A DNA stretch of 64,000 nt from Acinetobacter harbinensis (GCF_000816495.1 NZ_JXBK01000001.1:2115917-2179916); one strand, 5' to 3'. Numbered from the stretch's first letter, positions 47,736 through 56,955 are shown. Notes: a model not told the origin generated them from the letters alone. Program-made: numbers and translations.

Positions 47736-48653
47736 ATGAATTTCAATACGCTAAATGCCAAACAATGCGATGCTTTTCTTGCAGTGACAGAAACCGGTGG
47801 TTTTGATTTGGCTGCACATCGCTTATGTATTACCGCTTCAGCAGTAACACTGCGCATACAAACCCTAGAGCGTACCTTAGGGCATTTATTGCTGATTCGA
47901 GAACGTCCTTGCCGTGTCACCCAAGCGGGTCAAGCGCTATTGCATTATTTACAGCATCGTCGTTTGCTTGAACAGCAGCTTCGACAGGATTTAGATAGAA
48001 AATCAGCAGCCTCAGAATTTTATCAAATTCATATCGCCAGCAATGCAGATTCCTTGGCCACATGGTTACTGCCAACTTTACGTGACAGCTTAATTGCTGA
48101 AAAAATTATCCTACACTTTAAAATTGATGATCAATCCCAGACCCATCAACTGCTTGAAAGTGGTTTGGTCAATGCCTGTATTTCTACGCAAGAAAATGCC
48201 ATGAACGGATGCATTGCGCATGTTATTGGTGCAATGCACTATCGTATGGTGGCTACGCCAGAATTTGCAGCGCAATGGTTTAAAAGCACGATAGATCGTG
48301 AGCAACTTCGCCTAGCACCTGCCATTATTTACAATACTGAGGATCAACTGCATCACCATGTGATGTTGAAGTATTTTGGATTAAATCAACACAGTTATCC
48401 TCAACATCATATTCCCTCATCGAGCGCTTTTGCTGAGGCGATTTTTCAAGGTTTGGGCTTTGGATTATTACCGGAATATCAAATTGGGGCGCGCTTAGCA
48501 AATACTGAACTGATTGAAATTCTTCCGCAGTGTCAGACTAAAATAATGTTGTACTGGCATCGTTGGAAACAACAGTCCAATGCCCTAGACGTATTGACTC
48601 AAGTGCTAATCCACCATGCTCAGCAGCAGATGAATCATAAACAAGTCCCATAA
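47736..48653 (+). CDS. LysR-type regulator, ArgP/LysG-like
   Basis: Transcription factor likely activating the divergent exporter in response to basic amino acids. 305 residues: winged helix-turn-helix (1-60, LAAHRLCITASAVTLRIQTL at about 26-45), LERTLGHLLLIRERP, then an effector-binding part with SSSAFAEAIFQGLGFGLLP (about 225-243). Divergent pairing with a LysE-type gene is established for ArgP/LysG. The inducer is inferred from that. Confidence 0.9.
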   Translation: MNFNTLNAKQCDAFLAVTETGGFDLAAHRLCITASAVTLRIQTLERTLGHLLLIRERPCRVTQAGQALLHYLQHRRLLEQQLRQDLDRKSAASEFYQIHIASNADSLATWLLPTLRDSLIAEKIILHFKIDDQSQTHQLLESGLVNACISTQENAMNGCIAHVIGAMHYRMVATPEFAAQWFKSTIDREQLRLAPAIIYNTEDQLHHHVMLKYFGLNQHSYPQHHIPSSSAFAEAIFQGLGFGLLPEYQIGARLANTELIEILPQCQTKIMLYWHRWKQQSNALDVLTQVLIHHAQQQMNHKQVP

Positions 48654-48678
48654 AAATTAAAAATTCGTTGATCATGTG

Positions 48679-49254
48679 CTAATTAACCGCACAGTGGCCA
48701 GAAAGCTGAAGATTAACTTTCTCACCGACGCCGCCAATGCCTTTGCGCATACCAAAATCACTACGATTAATAACCGCAGAAGATTGTACTTCCAGTAAAT
48801 TAACATTTGATGCACTTGGTTTAAACGTGGTTGCAAAAGTCACAGGTTTGGTCACACCGCGTAAGGTTAAATTCCCCATCACATTGTATTTGCCATTGCC
48901 TAAATCTTTAAATTGGGTACTTTTAAATTTTACCGTTTTATATTTTGCCGCATAAAAAAGATCTTCTCCCATAATCAATTTTTTCAACAACGGCTTACTA
49001 AAACTCAGACTATCGACATCGAGTACAAAGTGGGTGGATGCATTTTGTGGCGCTTTGGCATCAAACTGCATCGTGGATTGAACTTGATTAAATTTAGCTT
49101 TTAGCACTGTCAATCCCATCGACTTTATTTCAAAACCAACATCACTTTGCGGCGTTAAAGTCCATGATTGGGCAAAGGCTGAACCGGTCACAATAGAACT
49201 CATGGTAATGATGATTAATCTTGTTTTTATTGTTGTTTTTAAGTTTAAATCCAC
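48679..49254 (-). CDS. YceI family periplasmic lipocalin-like protein (copy 1)
   Basis: 191-residue secreted protein with a signal peptide (about 1-28, SAFA-QS). YceI proteins bind isoprenoid-type lipids in a beta-barrel. Core motifs: KSMGLTVLKAKFNQVQ, GNLTLRGVTKPVTF and SDFGMRKGIGGVGEKVNLQL. About five in six mature residues equal those of copy 2. The C-terminus ends LSGHCAVN in place of the LTGQWKAK of copy 2, so a conserved Trp is lost. Convergent with the regulator gene, 25 bases apart. An inverted repeat lies 42 bases upstream of the start. Confidence 0.9.
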   Translation of the reverse strand: MDLNLKTTIKTRLIIITMSSIVTGSAFAQSWTLTPQSDVGFEIKSMGLTVLKAKFNQVQSTMQFDAKAPQNASTHFVLDVDSLSFSKPLLKKLIMGEDLFYAAKYKTVKFKSTQFKDLGNGKYNVMGNLTLRGVTKPVTFATTFKPSASNVNLLEVQSSAVINRSDFGMRKGIGGVGEKVNLQLSGHCAVN

Positions 49255-49295
49255 GTTTCGGGTTCCTTGTCGATACGATTTAGTTGCAATGTCTG

Positions 49296-49321
49296 GTCTT
49301 AGATCAGTTCTGCTCTAAGAC
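49296..49321. repeat. Inverted repeat in leader of yceI copy 1
   Basis: GTCTTAGA (49296-49303) and TCTAAGAC (49314-49321), ten-base spacer. 42 bases upstream of the ATG. A related CTTAG/CTAAG repeat lies at the same distance before copy 2. Confidence 0.6.
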
Positions 49322-49567
49322 TGTCATTTATATTTTGATTATTTTTATATCAGTTTATTCAGCTGCATGTAAAAGCATTAGCGACTAGCGGAAAAGATAG
49401 TCTAAGTATTTTTATAATAATGGGCATCATGTATGCAAAGCACGGCTATTGTATTTTATAAATTCATGATGGCTCTGCCAAAATCGGCTCAAGCACGGTT
49501 TAAGAGATTGAACGCGTTAAAAGCTTTATAAATTATCGTTTTTTAAGTTAAAAACTGGCAATAAATT

Positions 49568-49597
49568 AAAAAAGACCTTTAAAAAAAGGTCTTTTTT
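49568..49597. terminator. Terminator after yceI copy 2
   Basis: AAAAAAGACCTTT and AAAGGTCTTTTTT, perfect 13-base arms around four A. About 18 bases beyond the stop codon. Confidence 0.93.
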
Positions 49598-49614
49598 AAT
49601 CAACAATCACAACT

Positions 49615-50190
49615 TTACTTGGCTTTCCACTGGCCAGTCAGCTGAATATTGACTTTCTCCCCCACACCGCCAATTCCTTTGCGCATGCCAAAATCGCTAC
49701 GATTAATCATGGCCGAGGATTGAATATCCATCACATTCGCATTGCTTGCATTGGGTTTAAGTGTGGTGGCAAAGGTGACCGGATTGGTCACACCACGTAG
49801 GGTTAATTGTCCCAAAATATTGTATTTACCATTGCCTAAATCTTTAAATTGGGTGCTTTTAAAGGTGGCTGTTTTATATTTTGCAGCATAAAAAAGATCT
49901 TCACCCAGAATCATATTTTTGAGCGATGGCTTACTAAAACTGAGACTGTCCACATCCATCACAAAGTGCGTCGATGCATTTTGCGGTGCTTTGCTATCAA
50001 ACTGCATCATAGATTGGACTTGATTAAATTTGGCTTTCACCACCGACAATCCCATCGATTTAATTTCAAACCCGACATCACTTTTCGGGGTTAAAATCCA
50101 CGACTCAGCGAAGACTTGACCAATCCCTGCAAAAGTTATAGCTGTAATCATGAATCCACTTTTCATTATTGTTTTTAAATTAAAATCCAT
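49615..50190 (-). CDS. YceI family protein (copy 2)
   Basis: 191 residues from the ATG at 50190 (AGGAA eight bases upstream); an earlier in-frame start at 50220 lacks a ribosome site. Signal peptide (about 1-28), then the YceI beta-barrel with KSMGLSVVKAKFNQVQ, GQLTLRGVTNPVTF and MRKGIGGVGEKVNIQL. C-terminal GQWKAK keeps the family Trp. Same length and strand as copy 1, so tandem duplication is clear. Confidence 0.92.
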   Translation of the reverse strand: MDFNLKTIMKSGFMITAITFAGIGQVFAESWILTPKSDVGFEIKSMGLSVVKAKFNQVQSMMQFDSKAPQNASTHFVMDVDSLSFSKPSLKNMILGEDLFYAAKYKTATFKSTQFKDLGNGKYNILGQLTLRGVTNPVTFATTLKPNASNANVMDIQSSAMINRSDFGMRKGIGGVGEKVNIQLTGQWKAK

Positions 50191-50537
50191 TTTTGCGTTC
50201 CTGATTGTACGGTTTATCATCGAAATCAGACCTTAGCTTAAATTGAATTTATGCTAAGTTTAGAATTTGTGTTGTTATTGTTTCAATATTAGCGGGTTGA
50301 AATTGATATAGCAGGCATGATTAGACCAATGCTCAATATGGATTGTATGCAAATTTAATAATGAAAATAGGCGGGTTTCAATGACTCGAGCCCGTTTCAG
50401 TCTGACATTATATTATCAATAGCACAATCTACTGGCAGCTTAATCTTAACAGCCTTGAATAAAAATCCGAGCTAAAAGTATACAAAGCCAAGTTAATTCA
50501 GCGGCTAAAAAACTATTTTTGAGCACTTTTTAGGCCA
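50191..50537. other. Intergenic region between yceI copies 2 and 3
   Basis: 347 bases. Contains the leader inverted repeat CTTAGC (50232-50237) / GCTAAG (50253-50258), 42 bases upstream of copy 2, and A/T-rich sequence. No clear terminator after copy 3. No other gene seen. Confidence 0.55.
50232..50258. repeat. Inverted repeat in leader of yceI copy 2
   Basis: CTTAGC and GCTAAG, 15-base spacer, starting 42 bases upstream of the copy 2 ATG. Similar core and position to the repeat before copy 1. Confidence 0.5.
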
Positions 50538-51107
50538 CTAAATGGGTTGCCATTGACCGGATAAGCGAATATGCACATTTTCGCCGATACCGCCCAATGC
50601 TCGTTTCATGCCAAAATCACTGCGCTGCACCACTGTCTGCGACTCAACATCTAAAAGACGTGGATTGATTGTATTGGGTTTTAAAAGCGTATCTAAAGTC
50701 ACCATTTTGCTCACACCGCGTAAAGTGAGCATGCCTTTGATACTGTATTTATCGTGACCTAAAGCTATAAATTCATGACTATTAAAAGTTGCGGTGGGGT
50801 ATTTATCGACATAAAATAAATCCTCCGCCAGAATCATCCGTTTCAGTGCTGGCTTGTTTAGACTTATACTATTCACCTCTAAAGTAAATTGTGCAGAGGC
50901 ATTTTCTAGCGCCGTAGCATCAAAATTCATACTGGACTGGAACTGATTAAATCTCCCCTTAATAATGGGAAAAACCAGCGACTCAATATCAAAACCGACA
51001 TAGGTTCTTGCGGTTAGCGCCCACTGCTGTGCCTGTGCCTGTGCCATACAGCCAAGACTAATGAGCGCGGTGATAAATAGTGTTTTTATGCTGATGGAAG
51101 GATGCAT
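50538..51107 (-). CDS. YceI family protein (copy 3)
   Basis: 189 residues from the ATG at 51107 (GGAG eight bases upstream). Signal peptide (about 1-26, AQAQAQ) and the YceI pattern, e.g. FDIESLVFPIIKGRFNQFQ, GMLTLRGVSKMVTL, SDFGMKRALGGIGENVHIRL and a final GQW. Clearly more diverged from copies 1 and 2 than they are from each other. It lies 57 bases downstream of nadM on the same strand and may be read with it. Confidence 0.9.
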   Translation of the reverse strand: MHPSISIKTLFITALISLGCMAQAQAQQWALTARTYVGFDIESLVFPIIKGRFNQFQSSMNFDATALENASAQFTLEVNSISLNKPALKRMILAEDLFYVDKYPTATFNSHEFIALGHDKYSIKGMLTLRGVSKMVTLDTLLKPNTINPRLLDVESQTVVQRSDFGMKRALGGIGENVHIRLSGQWQPI

Positions 51108-51164
51108 CTTATCCACTCCTCATTCGCGGCAAAGACTGGCCTTGAACTATGAGCTTACTGAAAA

Positions 51165-51734
51165 TTATTCAAGATTGCTTTTATCTTGTGTCAGATATTT
51201 GTGCTGCAACTGTCGATACAGCGGGCTTTTTTGGAATTGATGTAAAAATTCACTGGTGCCTAATGGAAAAGCGCCTTCTCGAATTTCACCGCGATAGTAC
51301 GCTTCGCGCAGCGGCGTCGCAGAAATTGCTCCAATTAAGCTATTCAATTCGAGCATTTGCCACTGCGGAAAAAGCTCAAGATAATATGAAGATTCATCTT
51401 TAAAGTGGCCAATGAGGCCGACGTTATCTTCAGGTTGCACCACTTCTGCCACCAATGATTTGACCAATTGCTGCCACTTTTCATCATTGTAGACATCAAT
51501 CACATGCACAAACCGAATGCGCTGCTGATCAGCGGCTGAAAAATTCGCTAGAATCATTTGTTCGCGTTCAGTGGCTAAAAATGGATTTTTAATATTACGT
51601 TCATGTTGCGCTGAACCCAATGCCAAAATCACATTTTGACTGTGTTGAAAGGCAATTTTAATGGTTTGCATATGCGCCAAGTGAAAAGGCTGAAAGCGAC
51701 CAATGAAAACCAGATAATCAAATGTATAGTTCAT
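51165..51734 (-). CDS. nadM: Nicotinamide-nucleotide adenylyltransferase
   Basis: Transfers AMP to NMN to form NAD in the salvage route. 189 residues, single nucleotidyltransferase domain: GRFQPFHLAHMQTI (12-25) with the HxxH-type signature and ISATPLREAYY (about 137-147). In several bacteria NadM is fused to a Nudix domain; here it is not. I recall NadM-based NAD salvage as established for Acinetobacter. nadV is not in the window. Confidence 0.87.
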   Translation of the reverse strand: MNYTFDYLVFIGRFQPFHLAHMQTIKIAFQHSQNVILALGSAQHERNIKNPFLATEREQMILANFSAADQQRIRFVHVIDVYNDEKWQQLVKSLVAEVVQPEDNVGLIGHFKDESSYYLELFPQWQMLELNSLIGAISATPLREAYYRGEIREGAFPLGTSEFLHQFQKSPLYRQLQHKYLTQDKSNLE

Positions 51735-51838
51735 AGCAGATCAAATTTTTTATGACTCATCAGTTGTGCCACCCCAATAAATATGCGACATAATAAACGC
51801 CATAAAATTAAATTAAGTTTTAAAGCAAGGATAGTACG

Positions 51839-52639
51839 ATGACACTGAGCTGTATTCAACAACCTCATCAGCATTTGGATGCGAATTTAGAACATGGTGT
51901 GCTGACTTTAGCCATTAATCGACCAAAAGCAAAAAATGCACTGTATGGCGAACTGTATTTGTGGATTGCTCAAGCTTTAGATGAAGCAGATCAGCACAAA
52001 GATGTCCGTGTGGTGATTTTACGCGGCGCAGATGCGGATTTTAGTGCCGGCAACGACATGCAAGACTTTATGAAATTTATTCAAACACCACTTGCAGGTA
52101 AAGCCGGTGACGCACCGCCATTTGTAGTGTTAAAATCAGCAGCCAAGTTTTCTAAACCGTTAATTGCAGCTGTTCGCGGCGTGGCCATTGGGATTGGGGT
52201 GACACTCTTGTTACATGCAGATTTGGTCTATAGCGATCATACTGCCCTGTTCCAAATTCCATTTGTCAGCTTGGGACTTTCTCCAGAAGGCGCGTCGAGT
52301 AAATTACTGATTCAACAAGCCGGTTATCATAAAGCAGCCGAGCTTCTGTTTACTGCACAAAAGTTTAACAGTGAAAAAGCCTTAAGTGCAGGTTTGGTCA
52401 ATAGCATTGAAGAAGATGTCTATGCGCATGCCTTAAAGCAAGCACAGACTTTGGCGGCGCTGCCACTGGCATCCATCAAACAAACCAAAGCCTTAATGAA
52501 ACATAATTTACAAGAAATTTTAGACTGTGTAGATGATGAAGCTGAAATCTTTATGCAACGTGTTACTTCAGCCGAAATGGCAGAAGCCGTAGCAGCCTTT
52601 ATGCAAAAGCGTAAACCTGATTTTGCCCAATTTAATTAA
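51839..52639 (+). CDS. Enoyl-CoA hydratase/isomerase (crotonase) family
   Basis: 266-residue crotonase acting on an acyl-CoA ester. DADFSAGNDMQDF (about 63-75) forms the first oxyanion-hole part, and RGVAIGIGVTLLLHADLVYS (about 109-128) the second. FVSLGLSPEGASS (about 137-149) carries an acid residue typical of isomerase/hydratase members. Terminator directly after. Substrate unknown; beta-oxidation of a fatty or aromatic acid is plausible. Confidence 0.88.
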   Translation: MTLSCIQQPHQHLDANLEHGVLTLAINRPKAKNALYGELYLWIAQALDEADQHKDVRVVILRGADADFSAGNDMQDFMKFIQTPLAGKAGDAPPFVVLKSAAKFSKPLIAAVRGVAIGIGVTLLLHADLVYSDHTALFQIPFVSLGLSPEGASSKLLIQQAGYHKAAELLFTAQKFNSEKALSAGLVNSIEEDVYAHALKQAQTLAALPLASIKQTKALMKHNLQEILDCVDDEAEIFMQRVTSAEMAEAVAAFMQKRKPDFAQFN

Positions 52640-52663
52640 TTTTTAAATAGATCAATTTATTGA

Positions 52664-52697
52664 CCATTGCCTAATGAAAATTAGGCAATGGTTTTAT
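52664..52697 (+). terminator. Terminator after the crotonase gene
   Basis: CCATTGCCTAAT, loop GAAA, ATTAGGCAATGG (12 perfect pairs), then TTTTATTATTTTT. Confidence 0.95.
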
Positions 52698-52744
52698 TAT
52701 TTTTACTCTATTCATTTTTATTCTATAACCGATAGCGAGATAGT

Positions 52745-53506
52745 ATGAGCAGCTCAGATCAGACCGAAAAGAAACGTTACTTTGAACCTGCACCGCAGGA
52801 TATTGATGTCGAAAACTTTAAAAAAGTGCTCAAAAGCCGGCGCTCGGTGCGTAAATTTACCGACAAAGCCATTCCAGCGGAAATTTTAGATGACTGTTTA
52901 GATTTGGCTTTACTGGCGCCCAATTCCTCTAATTTACAGCCTTGGACATTTTATGTGGTGCAAAGCGCTGCCAAGAAAAAGCAATTGGTTAAAGCCTGTT
53001 TAAGTCAATTGGCGGCAACCACTGCATCTGAGCTGATTGTGTGTGTCGCACGTACAGATCGTATTGATGAAATGGCCAAGAAGAACATCAGTGAATTTCC
53101 TTTTCCTCAAGCGCCAGATGCCGTAAAAAAATATTACCGTTTTATTCCATATAACTATAAAACCGGTTATTTCAATGCATTGGGTAACTTTAAGAAAGTT
53201 GCATTTAAAATGGCACGTCAGTTTAATAAACAACTTCCTGTCAGCGCGTTTAATCCTGCCGATGCGAAATTATGGGCCAGTAAAACCACAGCGCTTGCAT
53301 GTGAAAATTTAGTCTTGGCTTTGCGTGCGCATGGTTTTGACAGCTGCATGATGGAAGGTTTTGATGAACCGTTGGTGAGTCAAATTTTAGCCTTGGGCGA
53401 ACAACAATATCCAGTTATGGTCATTGCAGCCGGTGAACGTGCCACAGACGGCGTATTCTTCCCGCAATATCGTTTTGACCGTGATTTGTTTATCCAAAAA
53501 GTTTGA
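52745..53506 (+). CDS. Nitroreductase family protein
   Basis: 253-residue flavin reductase. KSRRSVRKFTDKAIPAEILD (about 29-48) is the typical N-terminal motif. LAPNSSNLQPWTFYVV (about 58-73) binds flavin, and AGERATDG is at the C-terminus. A longer chain than the usual ~220 residues, with an insertion rich in Phe and Lys in the middle (about 118-150). Substrate unknown. The hairpin 53652-53681 follows. Confidence 0.86.
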   Translation: MSSSDQTEKKRYFEPAPQDIDVENFKKVLKSRRSVRKFTDKAIPAEILDDCLDLALLAPNSSNLQPWTFYVVQSAAKKKQLVKACLSQLAATTASELIVCVARTDRIDEMAKKNISEFPFPQAPDAVKKYYRFIPYNYKTGYFNALGNFKKVAFKMARQFNKQLPVSAFNPADAKLWASKTTALACENLVLALRAHGFDSCMMEGFDEPLVSQILALGEQQYPVMVIAAGERATDGVFFPQYRFDRDLFIQKV

Positions 53507-53509
53507 TAA

Positions 53510-53638
53510 ACGTTAAAACCCATTCATCTATTTGATGCCTATAAACCTCATTCACCACTGTTCGAAGCAGAACAATATTACCATCGTTCTGTTTTTGCAG
53601 CAGCGTTGGTTGATAGCGCTATTGATCGAGTTTGGTGA
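53510..53638 (+). pseudogene. Possible gene remnant (open frame without start)
   Basis: Forty-two codons directly after the nitroreductase, in a frame lacking any ATG or GTG, with protein-like composition and Acinetobacter-style codons. It includes FDAYKPHSPLFEAEQYYHRS and ends AIDRVW before TGA. It may be the tail of a lost gene or chance. I do not recognise it. Confidence 0.25.
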
Positions 53639-53651
53639 ATGACAATGGTTT

Positions 53652-53681
53652 TGCCTAGTTTTGTCCAAACAAAATTAGGCA
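53652..53681. repeat. 13-base hairpin after the remnant
   Basis: TGCCTAGTTTTGT, loop CCAA, ACAAAATTAGGCA. One G-T mismatch only. No T-run on either side, so not a normal terminator. Confidence 0.65.
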
Positions 53682-53741
53682 GAACTGAAGGTTAAATCTT
53701 AAAAGCAGCATGAGCTGGATAAGACTGCGCAGTAGATATTG

Positions 53742-54065
53742 TTATTCTGTATCTGCAATTTCAACCAGCTGAATAAACTCAAAAGCAGGCTCTTCATAGG
53801 GATGGCTGGCTTTTAATGCTTTAAGCACTTCTGAGGCAATACTCGGTGCCACCATCATTTCCACACGCCATTCAGCGACTTGTTCTAAAGCATTCAGTGT
53901 ACCGATAAATGGATTTGCACCTTTTAGCGGCTTAAACTGCCCTGTACCTAAAACTTGCCAAGCGCAGTGTTCATAGTTGCCGATTGTACCGGCACCTGCG
54001 TTAAAAACCGCTGTTTTGGTGAGATCAAGGTGCGTATCTGGCACATAATAAATCAGTTTCAACAT
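53742..54065 (-). CDS. NIF3-like protein (YqfO/CutA-type fold)
   Basis: 107 residues from the ATG at 54065. KLIYYVPDTHLDLTKTAVF (about 3-21), GAGTIGNYEHCAWQV, FKPLKGANPF and ASHPYEEPAFEFIQL match the stand-alone NIF3 N-terminal/YqfO-like family. Function unknown; a regulatory trimer is possible. Monocistronic, divergent from fadE. Confidence 0.83.
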   Translation of the reverse strand: MLKLIYYVPDTHLDLTKTAVFNAGAGTIGNYEHCAWQVLGTGQFKPLKGANPFIGTLNALEQVAEWRVEMMVAPSIASEVLKALKASHPYEEPAFEFIQLVEIADTE

Positions 54066-54441
54066 CAATATTCTATCCACTTCAGAGCATGTATCTGCCA
54101 GTCACTTTACCTTAAATTTGATAAATCCAAGTAATATTCAGCACTACACTGTTCATTTTTAACAGCTCATCACTTCAACAAGCTTACCTTCAGTCACATT
54201 TCTGTTACGGTTCAATCTTTTACATTGCTGAGAAAGCATACTACTTTAATCATAATATTTTAATTTATACATAGCTTATAACCTCGAGTGCGAATTCTCA
54301 TTTTCCTCTCGTTTATGACAACAATATTTTATTACACCCAATATCATTCTGGCTCAACAATAGCTGCATAAATATAAATATCTTGTTCATCCTTTAGTGT
54401 TTATGCAAGTTTGATTGGGTGTAAGCGACTGGAGAAAATAA
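54066..54441. other. Intergenic region NIF3-like / fadE
   Basis: 376 A/T-rich bases with the fadE promoter and a good ribosome site GGAG about eight bases before the start. I looked for a PsrA/FadR-like palindrome and found none. Confidence 0.5.
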
Positions 54442-56946
54442 ATGCTATTCATCATCAGTGTGCTTATTCAATTTTTTACCATTTGGGCCATTTTCTTTTT
54501 TGCATTCAGCCGAAATATCGGTGCGATAATCACGATTGTGGTGGCGATTGTGACTGCATTTATAAGTCCTTGGTCACTGCTTCTGGGCATTCCGCTCATC
54601 CTGATGAGTTTGGTGATAATGATCGATGCCTTACGTATGGCAATGATTACCAAACCAGCCTATAAAAATCTTGCCAATGCTATGCCAAGCATGAGTACAA
54701 CAGAACGCGAAGCATTAGATGCTGGCACCAGTTGGTGGGAAAAAGATTTGTTTATGGGTGCACCAGATTGGTCTAAATTTGAGCAGTATCCTTATCCAAC
54801 ATTATCGAGTGAGGAACAATCTTTTTTAGACAATGAAGTGGAACAGCTTTGCACAATGCTCAATGAGTGGGATATTCATCATCACTATAAAGATTTGCCG
54901 CCTGAGGCATGGGCTTATATTCGTAACCATGGTTTTTTGGGTCTGATTATTCCCAAAGAATATGGCGGACTGGCATTTAGTTCATTTGCGCAAAGTCGCA
55001 TCATGAGTAAAATTGCTTCACGCTCGCTTACCGCCGCGGTCAGCTGTATGGTGCCGAACTCGTTAGGGCCGGGTGAGTTATTGCTGCATTACGGTACAGA
55101 AGAACAAAAAAATCGTTATTTACCCGGTTTGGCACGCGGTGAAGAAATTCCCTGCTTTGGCCTGACCAGTCCAGAAGCCGGTTCGGATGCCGGCGCTATT
55201 CCCGACACGGGCGTAGTCTGTTATGGCGAATTTGAAGGCCAGCGTGTGTTGGGCTTAAATATGAATTTTTCCAAACGCTGGATTACCCTTGCCCCGATTG
55301 CTACGGTGGTCGGGTTAGCGTTTAAGCTGTATGACCCTGATGGTTTATTGGGCGATAAAAATATCACCGATTACGGCATTACCTGTGCGCTAATTCCTGC
55401 CAGTCATGCTGGAGTAAAACTGGGTGCACGGCATAATCCCGGTTCACCCTTTATGAATGGTACCGTCGATGGTCAAGATGTCTTTATTCCATTGGAGTGG
55501 ATTATTGGCGGAGCAGTCAATGCCGGCAAAGGCTGGCGCATGTTGATGGAATGCTTGGCCGTCGGCCGTGGTATTTCCTTGCCTGCTTTATCCACTGCCG
55601 CCAGTGAAATGAGCTATTTAATGGTCGGAGCTTTTGCCAAAATTCGCCAACAGTTTAAAATTTCAATCGGAAAATTTGAAGGCGTACAAGAGGCCACCAG
55701 CGACATTGCCAGTGACACTTATATGTTGGAAGCTTTTCGCTATTTGGTCACCTGTGGTCTTAATCAAGGCGGTAAACCGGCCGTAATGACCGCAATGGCC
55801 AAATACTACGCCACAGAAACCATGCGCCGTGTGGTTAATCATGGTATGGATGTGGTGGGTGGTCGTGCCATCCAACTGGGGCCACGTAATTTTCTAGCTT
55901 TGGGTTATCAAGCCATTCCGGTCTCGATCACGGTTGAAGGCGCGAATATTTTAAGTCGCTCTTTAATGATTTTCGGTCAAGGTTCGATGCGTTGTCATCC
56001 ATATTTATTTGAAGAATTACAACTGCTGCAAGCGCAAGATAAAGATGCCGCTCTGACCACCTTTAACGATATGCTATATAAACACTTAGGCTATACCTTT
56101 AACCGAACTGCACGCGCTTTTGCTTATGGTTATGTGGGCGGCTCTTCAGACGCACCGCAAAGTGTCGATGCATTTACGCGTTCCTATTACAAAATGATTA
56201 ATCGTCTCAGTGCCAGTTTTTCTCTAACTGCGGATATGTGTTTAGGCTTATTGGCCGGTGATATTAAACGCAAAGAAATGCTCTCTGGCCGCTTATCAGA
56301 TATTCATGCCAATCTATTTATGAGCAGTGCCATTCTTAAATATTATCAACACGGCAAAAAAACGGAAGCGGAACAAGTTCATGCCAAGTTGGCATTAGAG
56401 AAAGCTCTGTTTAATGCACAAGAAGCTTTTTATGATTTATTTGCCAATTTTCCCGTGGGCGTGGCAGCCGGCATAGTGAAATTTATCTGTTTTCCACTGG
56501 GTCGTCCGATGAAAAAATCCAGCGATGCTTTAAAACAACAAGCCGGTGAACTGATGATGCAGGACAACGCCTTTCGTGATGAGTTGAAAAAGCATGTGTT
56601 CTATAATACTGAAGCAGATGATGTGACCGGTCGTATGGAATCGACTTTTAATATGTTACTGGCCATCGAACCGTTGTGGGATAAGTACAAAAAGGCGGAG
56701 TCTAAAGGCCAATTTAAAGGCTTAACCTTTGATGAACGTTTAATAGACGCTGTGACCAGCAATTTTGTGACACCAGAGGAGGCAGAAAAACTGGCCATCT
56801 ATAATGCAAAACGTTATGACAGTATGCTGACCGATGTTTTTGATGCTGAGTTAAATCAAGCTTTAGAACGCGAAAATCCGTATAACCAAAAGTCTGCCTC
56901 TGCCGCTATGCCGCAGCCGCATGAAGATCAACCTTTACCACTTTAA
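54442..56946 (+). CDS. fadE: Acyl-CoA dehydrogenase FadE
   Basis: First oxidation step of fatty-acid beta-oxidation, FAD-dependent. 834 residues, as in E. coli FadE (814). Two N-terminal membrane helices (about 2-50). The dehydrogenase domain has PKEYGGLAFSSFAQSRIMSK (about 171-190), FGLTSPEAGSDAGA (about 239), and VVGGRAIQLGPRNF (about 470). A C-terminal DUF1974 region follows from about residue 540. Anchored to the inner membrane. Terminator after it. Confidence 0.95.
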   Translation: MLFIISVLIQFFTIWAIFFFAFSRNIGAIITIVVAIVTAFISPWSLLLGIPLILMSLVIMIDALRMAMITKPAYKNLANAMPSMSTTEREALDAGTSWWEKDLFMGAPDWSKFEQYPYPTLSSEEQSFLDNEVEQLCTMLNEWDIHHHYKDLPPEAWAYIRNHGFLGLIIPKEYGGLAFSSFAQSRIMSKIASRSLTAAVSCMVPNSLGPGELLLHYGTEEQKNRYLPGLARGEEIPCFGLTSPEAGSDAGAIPDTGVVCYGEFEGQRVLGLNMNFSKRWITLAPIATVVGLAFKLYDPDGLLGDKNITDYGITCALIPASHAGVKLGARHNPGSPFMNGTVDGQDVFIPLEWIIGGAVNAGKGWRMLMECLAVGRGISLPALSTAASEMSYLMVGAFAKIRQQFKISIGKFEGVQEATSDIASDTYMLEAFRYLVTCGLNQGGKPAVMTAMAKYYATETMRRVVNHGMDVVGGRAIQLGPRNFLALGYQAIPVSITVEGANILSRSLMIFGQGSMRCHPYLFEELQLLQAQDKDAALTTFNDMLYKHLGYTFNRTARAFAYGYVGGSSDAPQSVDAFTRSYYKMINRLSASFSLTADMCLGLLAGDIKRKEMLSGRLSDIHANLFMSSAILKYYQHGKKTEAEQVHAKLALEKALFNAQEAFYDLFANFPVGVAAGIVKFICFPLGRPMKKSSDALKQQAGELMMQDNAFRDELKKHVFYNTEADDVTGRMESTFNMLLAIEPLWDKYKKAESKGQFKGLTFDERLIDAVTSNFVTPEEAEKLAIYNAKRYDSMLTDVFDAELNQALERENPYNQKSASAAMPQPHEDQPLPL

Positions 56947-56955
56947 AAATTACCT

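Larger units (their letters stand above)
49255..49614. other. Intergenic region between yceI copies 1 and 2
   Basis: 360 bases. Holds the leader inverted repeat of copy 1 (49296-49321), an A/T-rich promoter zone and the copy 2 terminator (49568-49597). No other gene seen. Confidence 0.6.

Noticed and set aside
48679..48700. Frameshift at the end of yceI copy 1
   Set aside because: Comparison with copy 2 shows two substitutions (CAG to CAC, TGG to TGT) rather than an indel. The gene is intact.
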